Assembly (NCBI RefSeq): GCF_900113955.1
Contig: NZ_FORH01000002.1
Coordinates: 124,001-188,000 of the forward strand
Length of the DNA stretch: 64,000 nt
Source: Celeribacter neptunius
Lineage (GTDB): Bacteria; Pseudomonadota; Alphaproteobacteria; Rhodobacterales; Rhodobacteraceae
Direction: 5' to 3'
Both the position numbers and the translations under genes were made by a program. Shown one piece after another: positions 46,958 to 55,253 of the stretch. The stretch's first letter is position 1; each line of letters begins with the position of its first letter. The notes beneath the pieces were generated by a model. That model had not been told where the DNA came from. It was given only the letters and a program-made list of their open reading frames with translations, and made no database searches.

Positions 46958-48477
46958 GCATCCTCCAGGATGAATTGGGCCGCCCGCTCGCCGATCATGG
47001 TGACCGGCGCATGGGTGTGACAGGCGGGAATTTCGGGAATGACGGAGGCATCCGCGACCCAGAGGCCGCGAATGCCTTTGACGCCCAACCTCGGGGACAC
47101 GGGGGCGTCATCATCGGCACCCATCTGGACGGTGCCGCAACAGTGGAAGAAGGTCGAGCACGACCGCCGCACGAAGGTCTCGATGTCATCAGTGCTCCGC
47201 GGCGCGATATGGTCCTTGAAAAACGGCTGAAACCCGTCGGAGCCGACCATCTCCATCAGGAATTCGACCCCTTGGATCAGTGCTGTCAGGTCGCGCGGAT
47301 CGGACAGGAGATTGGGCTGAATGTCGAGCGCTGCGGCCGGATCGGCCGAGGTGAGACGGATCTCTCCTCGGGAATGGGACCGCATCACGCCGAGACCGAT
47401 GGCAAAGACATCGTCGCCCTCAAGATCGTACTGCTCCCAGAGCGCGGGCACCGCGGAACGGCCCTGAACCGGAAAGGCCAGCAGATCGGCCTGCGGCAGC
47501 TCAGCTTTGGATTTCCAGATCGTCAGCGTACCACCGCCATTGCCCTTCATCGGACCCAAGGGGGTGGAAGCCCGGAAATTCAGCGCCCGGAGCAAAGGGT
47601 GGTCCTGAAGGTTCTGGCCAACGGCCTCGGATTTGAGCCGCACAGCAATGCCAAGCCGCGCCAGCGCCGCCTCCGACCCGATGCCCGAGAGCATCAACAG
47701 CCGCGGGGTCTCGAGCGCGCCGGCCGCCAGAATGACGCCGATGCTTGCGGTCAGATCGGCAACGCCTTCGGGCCCGCTGACTTGCACGCCGGTAGCCCGA
47801 TCCCCCTCGAAAATCAGCCCGAGCGCCAAAGTCTCCGTCAGCACGGTGAGCCGCTCCGAGCCGATGATCGGCGCGAGATAGGCCGCGGCAGAGGTGTGCC
47901 GCCGCCCGGCTGCATCGATGTTGAAATTCGCCAGCCCGACGCCCAGCGGCTCCGGCCCGTTCGGGTCCTCGATCACCGGCAGCCCCATGGCCGCGCCGCC
48001 TTTCAGCATGGCCTGCGTCAGCGGATGATCCGCGTCGGGGCGAGTGATTTCCAGCGGGCCGGAGCCACCGCGCAAGGCCCTCTCACCGCCTTGCCAGCGC
48101 TCGCTTGCCTTGAACGCCGGCAGACAGTCCTCCCAGGACCAGCCCGGCGCCACGGCGTCCCAGCGGGCATAATCGGCCGGCACACCGCGATACCACATCA
48201 TCGCATTGGTGGCCGAGGAGCCGCCCAACCCCTTGCCACGCGGAATGGCGATGTCCCGGCCCAGAATGCGCTCTGTCGGCGTGTAGTGATGGCCCCAGTC
48301 CCAGGCCCCGCTTTGCAGGCCGAACCATTGCGACGGGTCTTCGATCTCGGCCACGCCGAGGGTGGACCTGCCGGCCTCGATCACCGCGACCCTAGCGCCG
48401 GCGTCATGCAGGCGACGGGCCACCGCCGCACCGCCGGAGCCGGAACCAATCACGATATAATCGAAGCCCTCTGGCAT
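46954..48477 (-). CDS. GMC-family FAD oxidoreductase
   Basis: This 507-residue choline/alcohol oxidoreductase-type enzyme has the FAD motif DYIVIGSGSGGAAVARRL, GKGLGGSSATNAMMWYRG and the C-terminal catalytic His region (FFHCCGTVQMG; LWVADASVIPEIPACHTHAPVTMIGE). It oxidises an alcohol to an aldehyde. The start at 48477 has GAGG upstream; an ATG five codons earlier is possible. It has no signal peptide. Confidence 0.9.
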   Translation of the reverse strand: MPEGFDYIVIGSGSGGAAVARRLHDAGARVAVIEAGRSTLGVAEIEDPSQWFGLQSGAWDWGHHYTPTERILGRDIAIPRGKGLGGSSATNAMMWYRGVPADYARWDAVAPGWSWEDCLPAFKASERWQGGERALRGGSGPLEITRPDADHPLTQAMLKGGAAMGLPVIEDPNGPEPLGVGLANFNIDAAGRRHTSAAAYLAPIIGSERLTVLTETLALGLIFEGDRATGVQVSGPEGVADLTASIGVILAAGALETPRLLMLSGIGSEAALARLGIAVRLKSEAVGQNLQDHPLLRALNFRASTPLGPMKGNGGGTLTIWKSKAELPQADLLAFPVQGRSAVPALWEQYDLEGDDVFAIGLGVMRSHSRGEIRLTSADPAAALDIQPNLLSDPRDLTALIQGVEFLMEMVGSDGFQPFFKDHIAPRSTDDIETFVRRSCSTFFHCCGTVQMGADDDAPVSPRLGVKGIRGLWVADASVIPEIPACHTHAPVTMIGERAAQFILEDA

Positions 48478-48497
48478 GGGGTTTGACCTCATCCGCC

Positions 48498-49106
48498 TCA
48501 GTTGTGCTCCGACGGGCCCATGATGGTGATCCCTTCGGTCTTTTCGACATGGCGCACGAAGATGTATTTGTCCTCGCGCCCGTCGGAATGTTTGCGTTTG
48601 ATTTCCGGCTGCACCGTACCGGCGACCTTCGCCACCACCACATAAGGCGTGTCGGATTTCAGACCGGCCTCGCAATGGGCGTCGAACTCTTCGAGCGTGG
48701 TGGCGGTATAGGCATGATCGATGCCCGAGGCCCGCGCGATCCCGGCGAGATCCACCCGCCCCGAGGCAGTATGGGTCTTTGGCCCGCCAATCGATTGATA
48801 TTGCTCGTTATCCCAGACCACAACAAAGAGGTTCTTCGGCTGTTCATTGCCCAGGGTGGCGAGAATGCCGAGGTTGAACAGCAGCCCGCCATCGGTGTCG
48901 AGCGAGACGATCTGCCGCTCTGGCAGGCCACAGGCAAGCCCGAAGGCCTGCGGCGTCACACAGCCGAGCTGTTGCTGAAACAGCGAGGCTTCGCGCATAT
49001 GCGGCGCGGCGTTGTACCATTCGTCGACGGAGGCCCCGAGCGACAGGATCACCAGCTCGTCGGAGAGCCGCGCGGCGAGTTTGCTCATACAGTCGAAACG
49101 TTTCAT
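48498..49106 (-). CDS. ThDP-dependent decarboxylase, ThDP-binding (beta) subunit
   Basis: This 202-residue protein matches the C-terminal ThDP-binding half of 2-keto-acid decarboxylases. The diphosphate/magnesium motif is seen as DTDGGLLFNLG, with the later Asn in WDNEQYQSIGG. Such split enzymes include sulfopyruvate decarboxylase (ComDE); phosphonopyruvate decarboxylase is the fused form. It overlaps the alpha gene by ATGA. The substrate is unknown. Confidence 0.83.
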   Translation of the reverse strand: MKRFDCMSKLAARLSDELVILSLGASVDEWYNAAPHMREASLFQQQLGCVTPQAFGLACGLPERQIVSLDTDGGLLFNLGILATLGNEQPKNLFVVVWDNEQYQSIGGPKTHTASGRVDLAGIARASGIDHAYTATTLEEFDAHCEAGLKSDTPYVVVAKVAGTVQPEIKRKHSDGREDKYIFVRHVEKTEGITIMGPSEHN

Positions 49107-49603
49107 CGCACGAAACTCCCGGACAGGGCCACGGCCGTGTGGTAATAAGAGGAATAGGCCAGCTCATAGGCATCGACGATGGCCTGTTCGATCCGCTCTT
49201 CCTCGCGCTCCACCACATAGGGGATGCGCAGCGCCTTGAGCACCGGCTCCATGGTGGTCCCGTGCGGCACGGCCCACCAGTTGTTCTCGCCCATATCGCC
49301 GCGATAGCTCATCAGCATCACCACCGGGATACCGGCGCCGAGCCCCATGCGGGCCAAGGGTTCGACCGAGGCGCGCAGACCGGAGTTCTCCATCACCAGC
49401 GCCGCGCGTTGCCCCGACAGGAACACACCGCCGCAGATCGCGGCCCCCTCGCCCTCGTTGGTCACCTGAATGGTTCGGATATCCGGATCGGCATCAAGCG
49501 CCGGGTAAAGCTCCTTGAACAAGCTGTCGGGGAGATAACAGACGAGGGTGACACCGGCGCGCTTGAGCCCCCGGATCACCGCCTCAACGGCACTTTGTTG
49601 CAT
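49103..49603 (-). CDS. ThDP-dependent decarboxylase, pyrimidine-binding (alpha) subunit
   Basis: This 166-residue protein matches the N-terminal PYR half of 2-keto-acid decarboxylases, with the catalytic Glu in TNEGEGAAICGG. MENSGLRASVEPL and SYRGDMGENNWW are typical of the sulfopyruvate/phosphonopyruvate decarboxylase group. A strong ribosome site (AGAGGA) precedes it. It is the first gene after lysR in the minus-strand operon. Confidence 0.83.
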   Translation of the reverse strand: MQQSAVEAVIRGLKRAGVTLVCYLPDSLFKELYPALDADPDIRTIQVTNEGEGAAICGGVFLSGQRAALVMENSGLRASVEPLARMGLGAGIPVVMLMSYRGDMGENNWWAVPHGTTMEPVLKALRIPYVVEREEERIEQAIVDAYELAYSSYYHTAVALSGSFVR

Positions 49604-49689
49604 CTTTTTCCTCTGGCGTTTCTTGTTGGAATTCCCATGTGTTAGGCACAGCCTGTCAGGAAAAAGTTGTTCCGAAAAGACGATAATAA

Positions 49690-49706
49690 TCGAACGAAAT
49701 GTTCGA
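49690..49706. promoter_or_regulatory. Inverted repeat, possible LysR operator
   Basis: TCGAAC-GAAAT-GTTCGA is a perfect 6-bp dyad in the 115 bases between lysR and the decarboxylase alpha gene. It would suit control of the downstream operon by the neighbouring LysR protein. Confidence 0.4.
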
Positions 49707-49718
49707 CTTTACGCAACA

Positions 49719-50642
49719 CTAGGCTTTCATCGCCTCGAGCATGGAGGCGAGCGTTGCCGCCAGCGCCTGCGCCGCTTCCGACACCTCGCCTTTCGGCCGT
49801 GACACCAGCGACAGACGACGCAGCCCGAGCCCCGGATCGGTCAGCGGGATGAACACCAGCTGGCCGCGGGCGATTTCGGCCTGCACCCCGATCTTGGTCT
49901 GCAGAATCGTGCCGAGCCCGCGGGTCGCCAGATCGATCATCAGCCCGATGGAATTGGTACGGGCACGGCGGGAGAACTCGACGAAGGAGCCGGAGAACAT
50001 CTGTTCGACCGAGCTGCCGAGCGTCAGCGAACCGTCCGAGAGGATCACCCGCTCGCCCGCCAGATCATAGCCCTTGAGCTTGCCCTGCAACTTGATCAGC
50101 GGACTGCCCGGCGGCACCAGAACGCCAAGCGGCAGCGCCACCGATGTCAGCCGCCGGGCATTGCGCGGCACCCGCACATCAAAGGCCAGCGCCAGATCGG
50201 CTTCGCCCTGATGCACCAGATCGACCGCCTCCTGCGAACCGACGACACGGACATCGACGCTGATCTCGGGATGGCGCACCCAATAGCCCGCGAGCACGTC
50301 GGGCAGGATGCCGCGCGCCGCGCTTTCGATCACCGCCACGGTCACCGTGCCCCGCCGGAGCCCTTGCAGATCGCCGATCTCGGTCACCGCGCGGTTCATT
50401 TCCACCGCGGATTGCTTGATGTGATATTCCAGCAGCTCGCCGGCCGAGGTCAGGCGCAGCCGTTGTTTGGTGCGCTCGAACAGCGGCGTGCCGAGATCGT
50501 CCTCGAGCTGCTTGATCGCCCGCGAGATCGAGGACGGCGCGACATTGAGCGTCAGCGCCGCCTGACGGATCGAGCCGAGACGCGCCACCAGAGCGAAATG
50601 GTGGACGCGCGAGGACACAAGACCGAGACGATGAAGATCCAA
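49719..50642 (-). CDS. LysR-family transcriptional regulator
   Basis: This 307-residue protein has an N-terminal winged helix (FALVARLGSIRQAALTLNVAPSSISRAIKQLEDDLGTPLFER) and a periplasmic-binding-fold effector domain. The start is a TTG at 50642, chosen because AGGAG lies five bases upstream and overlaps the stop of the GST-like gene. It sits in mid-operon between the GST-like gene and the decarboxylase genes. Its ligand may be a purine-related metabolite of this locus. Confidence 0.9.
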   Translation of the reverse strand: MDLHRLGLVSSRVHHFALVARLGSIRQAALTLNVAPSSISRAIKQLEDDLGTPLFERTKQRLRLTSAGELLEYHIKQSAVEMNRAVTEIGDLQGLRRGTVTVAVIESAARGILPDVLAGYWVRHPEISVDVRVVGSQEAVDLVHQGEADLALAFDVRVPRNARRLTSVALPLGVLVPPGSPLIKLQGKLKGYDLAGERVILSDGSLTLGSSVEQMFSGSFVEFSRRARTNSIGLMIDLATRGLGTILQTKIGVQAEIARGQLVFIPLTDPGLGLRRLSLVSRPKGEVSEAAQALAATLASMLEAMKA

Positions 50643-50650
50643 GGCGGCTC

Positions 50651-51271
50651 CTAATGGTAATCCGGGATGCCCGGCATGGTGATGAAGCCCTCGATCTGAC
50701 GCATCCGCCGCGCCCAGAGCCTGAGCTGCGGGAATTCATCGTGATCGAGGTTGAAATCGCGGCTCAGCGCAAAGGCCGGGAAAAGCGCGAGATCGGCGAG
50801 GCTCGGCGTCGCACCGGCGACGAATCCTTCGCCTTTGAGCGCTTGCCGGGTGAGATGATCGTCGAGAACGCGAAACAGCTCCCGGACCTTGGCACGCAGG
50901 GATGCGACATCGCCCGGCGCATCGAGAAGCGCCACGGCGCGTGCCTCGGCGGCCAGGGCGAGATCGCGGCAGGCAAAACCGAGCCAGTCGAACATCCGCG
51001 CCCGGGCCGCCGGATCTTTCGGCAGAAAACGCTGTTCCGAATCCTTTTCCGCCAGATAGATCAGAATCGCCGAAAGATCGCGCAGGGTCAGATCGCCGTC
51101 CTGGAGGATCGGCAGACGCCCCAGTGGATTAAGCTCCAGATAGGCGGGGGACTTTTCCTCCGCGCCCGGGAAAGCATCGACGTTCACCAGCTCCAATGCC
51201 TGATTTGTGCAAGACGCCAGCAGGCGTACCCGATAGCAATCTTCAAAAAGATCGTAATTGTGCAGGATCAT
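50651..51271 (-). CDS. Glutathione-S-transferase-like protein, possible NdmE counterpart
   Basis: This 206-residue protein has a thioredoxin-like N-terminal domain (LFEDCYRVRLLASCTNQALELVNVD; NPLGRLPILQDGDLTLRDLSAILIYLAE) and an all-helical GST C-domain (GATPSLADLALFPAF). In caffeine degradation the GST-like NdmE is needed to hold NdmC and the Rieske-bearing NdmD together. Co-localisation here with a Rieske protein and two Rieske-less oxygenases suggests the same structural job, though a classical GST role is not excluded. It overlaps the Rieske gene by ATGA. Confidence 0.82.
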   Translation of the reverse strand: MILHNYDLFEDCYRVRLLASCTNQALELVNVDAFPGAEEKSPAYLELNPLGRLPILQDGDLTLRDLSAILIYLAEKDSEQRFLPKDPAARARMFDWLGFACRDLALAAEARAVALLDAPGDVASLRAKVRELFRVLDDHLTRQALKGEGFVAGATPSLADLALFPAFALSRDFNLDHDEFPQLRLWARRMRQIEGFITMPGIPDYH

Positions 51272-51906
51272 GCGACCGCCTCCCGGGCTTCGACCTGCCG
51301 CCGCAGCGCCTCGCACCAGTCGAGCAGCATTGGTTTCGCCGAGTCGGGCGTGCCCTCCGGCAGGGTGATATGGAGCGCGGAACGGCGCTCACTCACGGCC
51401 TGAACCCCGATGCGCAAGGCGACGCCCGCATGTTCGATCGCGATCATGGAACCGGTGCGTTCAGCCCCGAGTGCGGCAATCACATCGGCCAGCGGCGCAT
51501 CGAGATAGAGCGAGCGCAGCCCCTCCATCACGGGCAATTCCGACGCGGCTGCGGGCTCCGAGCCGAGCGGCAGATGCGCCCAGATCATGCCGCCACTTTC
51601 GGCCACGCCATAGCGGGCGACACAGATCGATTTCGGCACCTCGAGATCCGGATGCGCCGGAATATACTGGCAGGTGCCGCTCTCGTCATATTCCCAGCCG
51701 TGGTAAAGGCAGGCGATGTGATCGCCCCGCACAAAGCCGAAACTCATTTTCATGCCGCGATGCGGGCAGCGATCTTCCCAGGCATGGGCCGTGCCAGAGG
51801 TGTCGCGCCAGACGACGATCTCCGCCCCCTCCGCAACCACGCCCGCCGAAGTCCCCGGCTCGATCATTTTCGACAGCGCAACGGGCACCCAGCCGGTCTG
51901 CGTCAT
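51268..51906 (-). CDS. Stand-alone Rieske [2Fe-2S] protein with C-terminal extension
   Basis: This 212-residue protein has an N-terminal Rieske domain of oxygenase type with ligands in CPHRG (Cys47, His49) and CLYHGWEY (Cys66, His69). It has no mononuclear iron site. The C-terminal about 90 residues form an unassigned alpha/beta extension. The two catalytic-only oxygenases in the locus lack exactly this domain, so it is the likely electron donor to them. Unlike NdmD it has no FMN or NADH domain, so a reductase must come from elsewhere. Confidence 0.87.
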   Translation of the reverse strand: MTQTGWVPVALSKMIEPGTSAGVVAEGAEIVVWRDTSGTAHAWEDRCPHRGMKMSFGFVRGDHIACLYHGWEYDESGTCQYIPAHPDLEVPKSICVARYGVAESGGMIWAHLPLGSEPAAASELPVMEGLRSLYLDAPLADVIAALGAERTGSMIAIEHAGVALRIGVQAVSERRSALHITLPEGTPDSAKPMLLDWCEALRRQVEAREAVA

Positions 51907-52172
51907 GGCTCAACTCCTTTGTCTGTGTCAGCATCCTCGCCGGCGCGAAACACCTCATGGACGATGCAATCGCGCGGCCCGAGGCTCATCGCCATTTCAA
52001 ACGCATCGAGCAGATCGGCCTGTCCGGTCACCTGCATCTCGGCATGCGTGTCACTTTGGTTCCGCGTCACCAGACCGATCGACAACCGGGCCGCACGGTG
52101 TTGCGCAAACTCCGCAAAACTCGCCTCAGGCAAAATGCCCTGAAATGTGAATGTCACCTGTTCGGCCTTCAT
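51903..52172 (-). CDS. Small acylphosphatase-like fold protein lacking the usual catalytic Arg
   Basis: This 89-residue protein resembles acylphosphatase: VTFTFQGI at the first strand, IGLVTRN, then AEMQVTGQADLLDAFEMAMSLGP like the second helix region. The usual VQGVGFR loop, which holds the catalytic Arg, is replaced by a longer FQGILPEASF. The catalytic Asn position (TRN) is kept. It may be a non-catalytic small subunit or binding protein. It is the first gene of the minus-strand operon and overlaps the Rieske gene by ATGA. The fold call is from pattern only. Confidence 0.6.
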   Translation of the reverse strand: MKAEQVTFTFQGILPEASFAEFAQHRAARLSIGLVTRNQSDTHAEMQVTGQADLLDAFEMAMSLGPRDCIVHEVFRAGEDADTDKGVEP

Positions 52173-52539
52173 GATCTTCTTTCACGGGATCTGACAGAAT
52201 TCCTTTGAATTCCTCCCTTTTTCGGGAGAGCCACAGCATGACGCGCCGCAGCATCGACAGTAAGACGATGGAAACATCCGCCGTCAAGTGTTGTCATGAA
52301 AGCAACATAAAGGTGTCGAAATTCGCTCTATTCAGCGCCCTAGACATTTGGAATCGTGCTCTCATCAAGACAACAGATGGGCATGTCAGACCGCCCGAGA
52401 TCGAACACGAGTTTCACGTTTCCGGTTCGCCGGAAACGGAGTGTCCACGCACGTTCATTTGCGGCCCGCCGGGGACAACCCCGCTGCCAAAACCGGGGAA
52501 CCGGCGCGGCCCGCACCAACAGACAAGAGGTTTCTGCCA
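52173..52539. promoter_or_regulatory. Divergent control region of the purine-type locus
   Basis: These 367 bases lie between the divergent operons and hold no credible gene. Visible elements are a direct repeat (GAATTCCT twice, 52199-52216) and a CTCCC/GGGAG hairpin next to it on the left side. A TGTTG/CAACA dyad lies around 52289-52307. A structured GC-rich leader (52419-52520) precedes the transporter operon. Confidence 0.5.
52419..52440 (+). promoter_or_regulatory. UUCG-tetraloop hairpin in leader of transporter operon
   Basis: A perfect 9-bp stem (CGTTTCCGG / CCGGAAACG) closes on a TTCG loop 100 bases before the binding-protein start. A second small stem (CGGGG-ACAA-CCCCG) follows near 52470-52490. 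This may be part of a structured 5' leader, a riboswitch or an attenuator; I could not match it to a known class. Confidence 0.5.
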
Positions 52540-53664
52540 ATGATATCCACCAAATCCCTGTCCCGCCGCGGCTTTCTCAACATGGGTGCGGCTGCCGGCG
52601 CCGGGTTGCTGCTGCCGAAAACCGGGCTGATCACACCGGCCCATGCCGCAGGCCCGCTCGCCCCGGTGGCCGAGGAAGACGCGCATATCGCCTTTGGCCA
52701 TACCGGCCCGACTTCGGATGAGGGCTGGACCTGGGCGCATGATCAGGGGATGAAAGCGGTCGCGGCGGCTTTCCCGAAACTGCGCACCTCTTACGTCGAG
52801 AGCATTCCCTATTCCGCCGATGCCACCCGGATCTATCGCCAATTCGTCGCCGATGACGCCTGCATGGTCTTTGCCACGTCGAACTATGGCGATTTTCTTT
52901 ATGACGTGGCCAAGCGCGCGCCCGATGTGGCCTTCTATGAATGCGACGGCCGCAACCCGCTCGACAATCTCGGGACCTATTACGTCTCGCATTGGTACCC
53001 GTCCTATGTTGCGGGCATCGCGGCGGGCGCGATGTCGCCCTCGGGCAAGCTGGGCTATGTCGCCTCTTTCCCGGTGCCGTCGGTCTATTCCGGCACCAAC
53101 GCCTTTTTGATGGGCGCGCGCACGGTGAACCCGGAGGCCACGCTTCAGACCATCGTGATCAACAGCTGGTTCGACCCGCAGGCCGCGACCCAGGCCGGCA
53201 CCGCACTGATCGACAACGGTTGTGACGTGCTCTTTGGCATCATGGATGAGGCGGGCTATCTGCAGGTAGCCGAGGAACGCGGCGCCAAGGCCGTGATGTG
53301 GAACACCGATCTGCGCCGCTACGGCCCGAATGCCTATATTTCCTCGATCATCGTCGATTTCAAAGCCTTCTATGTCGAACAGGTGCGCCGTCGCCTCGTC
53401 GGCGAATGGACCCCGACCTATGATCTCCTGCCTTTCGGCGGCGGCGTCGATGTCGATGCCTGGGGTGAAACCGTTCCGGCCGATGTGGCGGCCAAGGCCG
53501 ATGCGGTGAAAGCCTCGATCATGGACGGCTCGTTCAACCCGTTCTCGGGCGAAATCAAGGACAGCAAGGGCAATGTCAAAGTCGCCAAGGGCGAGACCAT
53601 GAGCGAGCAAGAGCTCTATCACTGGAACTGGTCGATCGAGGGCGTCTCCGGTCTCGACGCCTGA
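52540..53664 (+). CDS. BMP-family ABC transporter substrate-binding protein
   Basis: This 374-residue periplasmic protein has a Tat-type signal (SRRGFLNMGAAAGAGLLLP, ending AHA) and the basic-membrane-protein (PF02608) fold: FGHTGPTSDEGWTWAHDQG, VFATSNYGDF, GKLGYVASFPVPSVYSGTNAF. The family binds nucleosides and purines. The start at 52540 has GAGG upstream. It is the first gene of the plus-strand operon. Confidence 0.92.
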   Translation: MISTKSLSRRGFLNMGAAAGAGLLLPKTGLITPAHAAGPLAPVAEEDAHIAFGHTGPTSDEGWTWAHDQGMKAVAAAFPKLRTSYVESIPYSADATRIYRQFVADDACMVFATSNYGDFLYDVAKRAPDVAFYECDGRNPLDNLGTYYVSHWYPSYVAGIAAGAMSPSGKLGYVASFPVPSVYSGTNAFLMGARTVNPEATLQTIVINSWFDPQAATQAGTALIDNGCDVLFGIMDEAGYLQVAEERGAKAVMWNTDLRRYGPNAYISSIIVDFKAFYVEQVRRRLVGEWTPTYDLLPFGGGVDVDAWGETVPADVAAKADAVKASIMDGSFNPFSGEIKDSKGNVKVAKGETMSEQELYHWNWSIEGVSGLDA

Positions 53665-53678
53665 TCGGATCTCGCAAG

Positions 53679-55253
53679 ATGACGGACATTCCCGATCCGA
53701 TCCAACAGCGTCTCGGGCTCGCGCCCGGGACGCCGCCCATTCTCGCCCTCAAGGGGGTGAGCAAGTATTTCCCCGGGGTGATCGCCAATGAGGCGGTCGA
53801 TCTCGAGGTCTACCCCGGTGAGATTCACGCGCTTCTGGGCGAGAATGGCGCCGGCAAATCGACCCTGATGAATATCGTCACCGGCATTTACAAGATGGAT
53901 GCCGGCGAGGTGATCGTCGAAGGCGAGGCACGCGACTTCGGCTCGCCCACCGATGCGATCGAGGCCGGGATCGGCATGGTGCACCAGCATTTCAAACTGG
54001 TGCGCGCCTTTACCGTGGCCGAAAACATCCATCTCGGCTGGCCCGACACGCCGAAGCGGATTTCGCGCCGGGTGCTCGAAGCGCGCACCTCGGCCCTCTC
54101 CGACACATTGGGCCTGGCGGTCCAGCCCGAGGCGGTGGTGGCGGATCTTTCGACCGGCGAACAGCAACGTGTCGAGATCCTGCGGGTTCTGGCGCGCGAT
54201 GCCAAGCTGCTCATTCTCGACGAGCCCACCGCCGTGCTGACCCCGGAAGAGGCGCGCGAGCTGTTCGTGGCGCTGCGGGCCTTTGTGGCGCGTGGCAATG
54301 CGGTGATCTTCATCTCGCACAAGCTCGACGAGGTGATGGAGATTTCCAACCGCGTCACGGTGCTGCGCGGCGGGCGCAAGGTGGCGACGGAATGGACCGA
54401 ACGTTGCTCCGAAAAGAGCCTCGCCCAGATGATGGTCGGGCGCGAGATTGTCCTGACCGAAGCCGGCCAGCGCGCGCCCCTGCCCAAGGACACGCCCCCC
54501 TGTCTCTCGCTCGCCAATGTCAGCCTGACAAGCGATCAGGGCACGGTGCTGAAAGATATTTCCCTCGATCTGCGCCCCGGTGAAATCCTCGGCATCGCCG
54601 GGGTCGCCGGCAATGGCCAGCGCGAATTGACCTATGTGATGACCGGGCTTGCGACGCCCAGCGCCGGCACGATCACCCTGGACGGCAAAGATGTCACCCG
54701 GATCGGCGCCCGTGCCATGGCCGAGAAAGGCATCGGGCATATCCCCGAAGACCGGCTGCAGTCCGGCATGGCGCCGACGCTGTCGATCACCGACAATGCG
54801 GTATTGCGCGAATACGGCCAGCCGCCTCTGACCCGCAAGGGCTGGTTCTCGCCCCGTGGCGCCGGCAATCTGGCGCGCGAGATCGCCAAGGCGGCCGAGG
54901 TCATGGTGCCGGATTTCGCCATGCCCGCGCGCAATCTCTCTGGCGGCAACCAGCAACGTCTTGTGGCCCGGCGCGAAATGCGCATCGCCGACAAGATCCT
55001 GATCGCCGCCTACCCGTCGCGCGGGCTCGATGTCGGGGCGATCAACACGATGATGCGCTATTTCGTCGAGCTGCGCGATCAGGGCGTCGCCGTGGTGCTG
55101 ATTTCCGAAGAACTGGAAGAGTTGATGAATTTCTCAGACCGGATCGCCGTGATGTTTCATGGTGAGATCATGGGCATGGTCGCCACCGAGGGCGCGGATG
55201 TCGAGGAAATCGGGCTGATGATGGGCGGCAAACGCCGGGAGGTCGCGGCATGA
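53679..55253 (+). CDS. ABC transporter ATPase with two nucleotide-binding domains (nucleoside/purine type)
   Basis: This 524-residue protein has a first domain with Walker A GENGAGKSTL, signature STGEQQRVEIL and Walker B LLILDEPTAVL. The second domain has a degenerate Walker A (GVAGNGQREL), signature LSGGNQQRLV, and AYPSRGLD at the Walker B/D-loop region. This is the usual RbsA/YufO layout for sugar and nucleoside importers. Confidence 0.93.
   Translation: MTDIPDPIQQRLGLAPGTPPILALKGVSKYFPGVIANEAVDLEVYPGEIHALLGENGAGKSTLMNIVTGIYKMDAGEVIVEGEARDFGSPTDAIEAGIGMVHQHFKLVRAFTVAENIHLGWPDTPKRISRRVLEARTSALSDTLGLAVQPEAVVADLSTGEQQRVEILRVLARDAKLLILDEPTAVLTPEEARELFVALRAFVARGNAVIFISHKLDEVMEISNRVTVLRGGRKVATEWTERCSEKSLAQMMVGREIVLTEAGQRAPLPKDTPPCLSLANVSLTSDQGTVLKDISLDLRPGEILGIAGVAGNGQRELTYVMTGLATPSAGTITLDGKDVTRIGARAMAEKGIGHIPEDRLQSGMAPTLSITDNAVLREYGQPPLTRKGWFSPRGAGNLAREIAKAAEVMVPDFAMPARNLSGGNQQRLVARREMRIADKILIAAYPSRGLDVGAINTMMRYFVELRDQGVAVVLISEELEELMNFSDRIAVMFHGEIMGMVATEGADVEEIGLMMGGKRREVAA

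Noticed and set aside
48498-49603. ThDP decarboxylase pair as one gene broken by a frameshift
   Set aside because: Each half has complete domain boundaries and the genes overlap by ATGA; split enzymes of this type are known.
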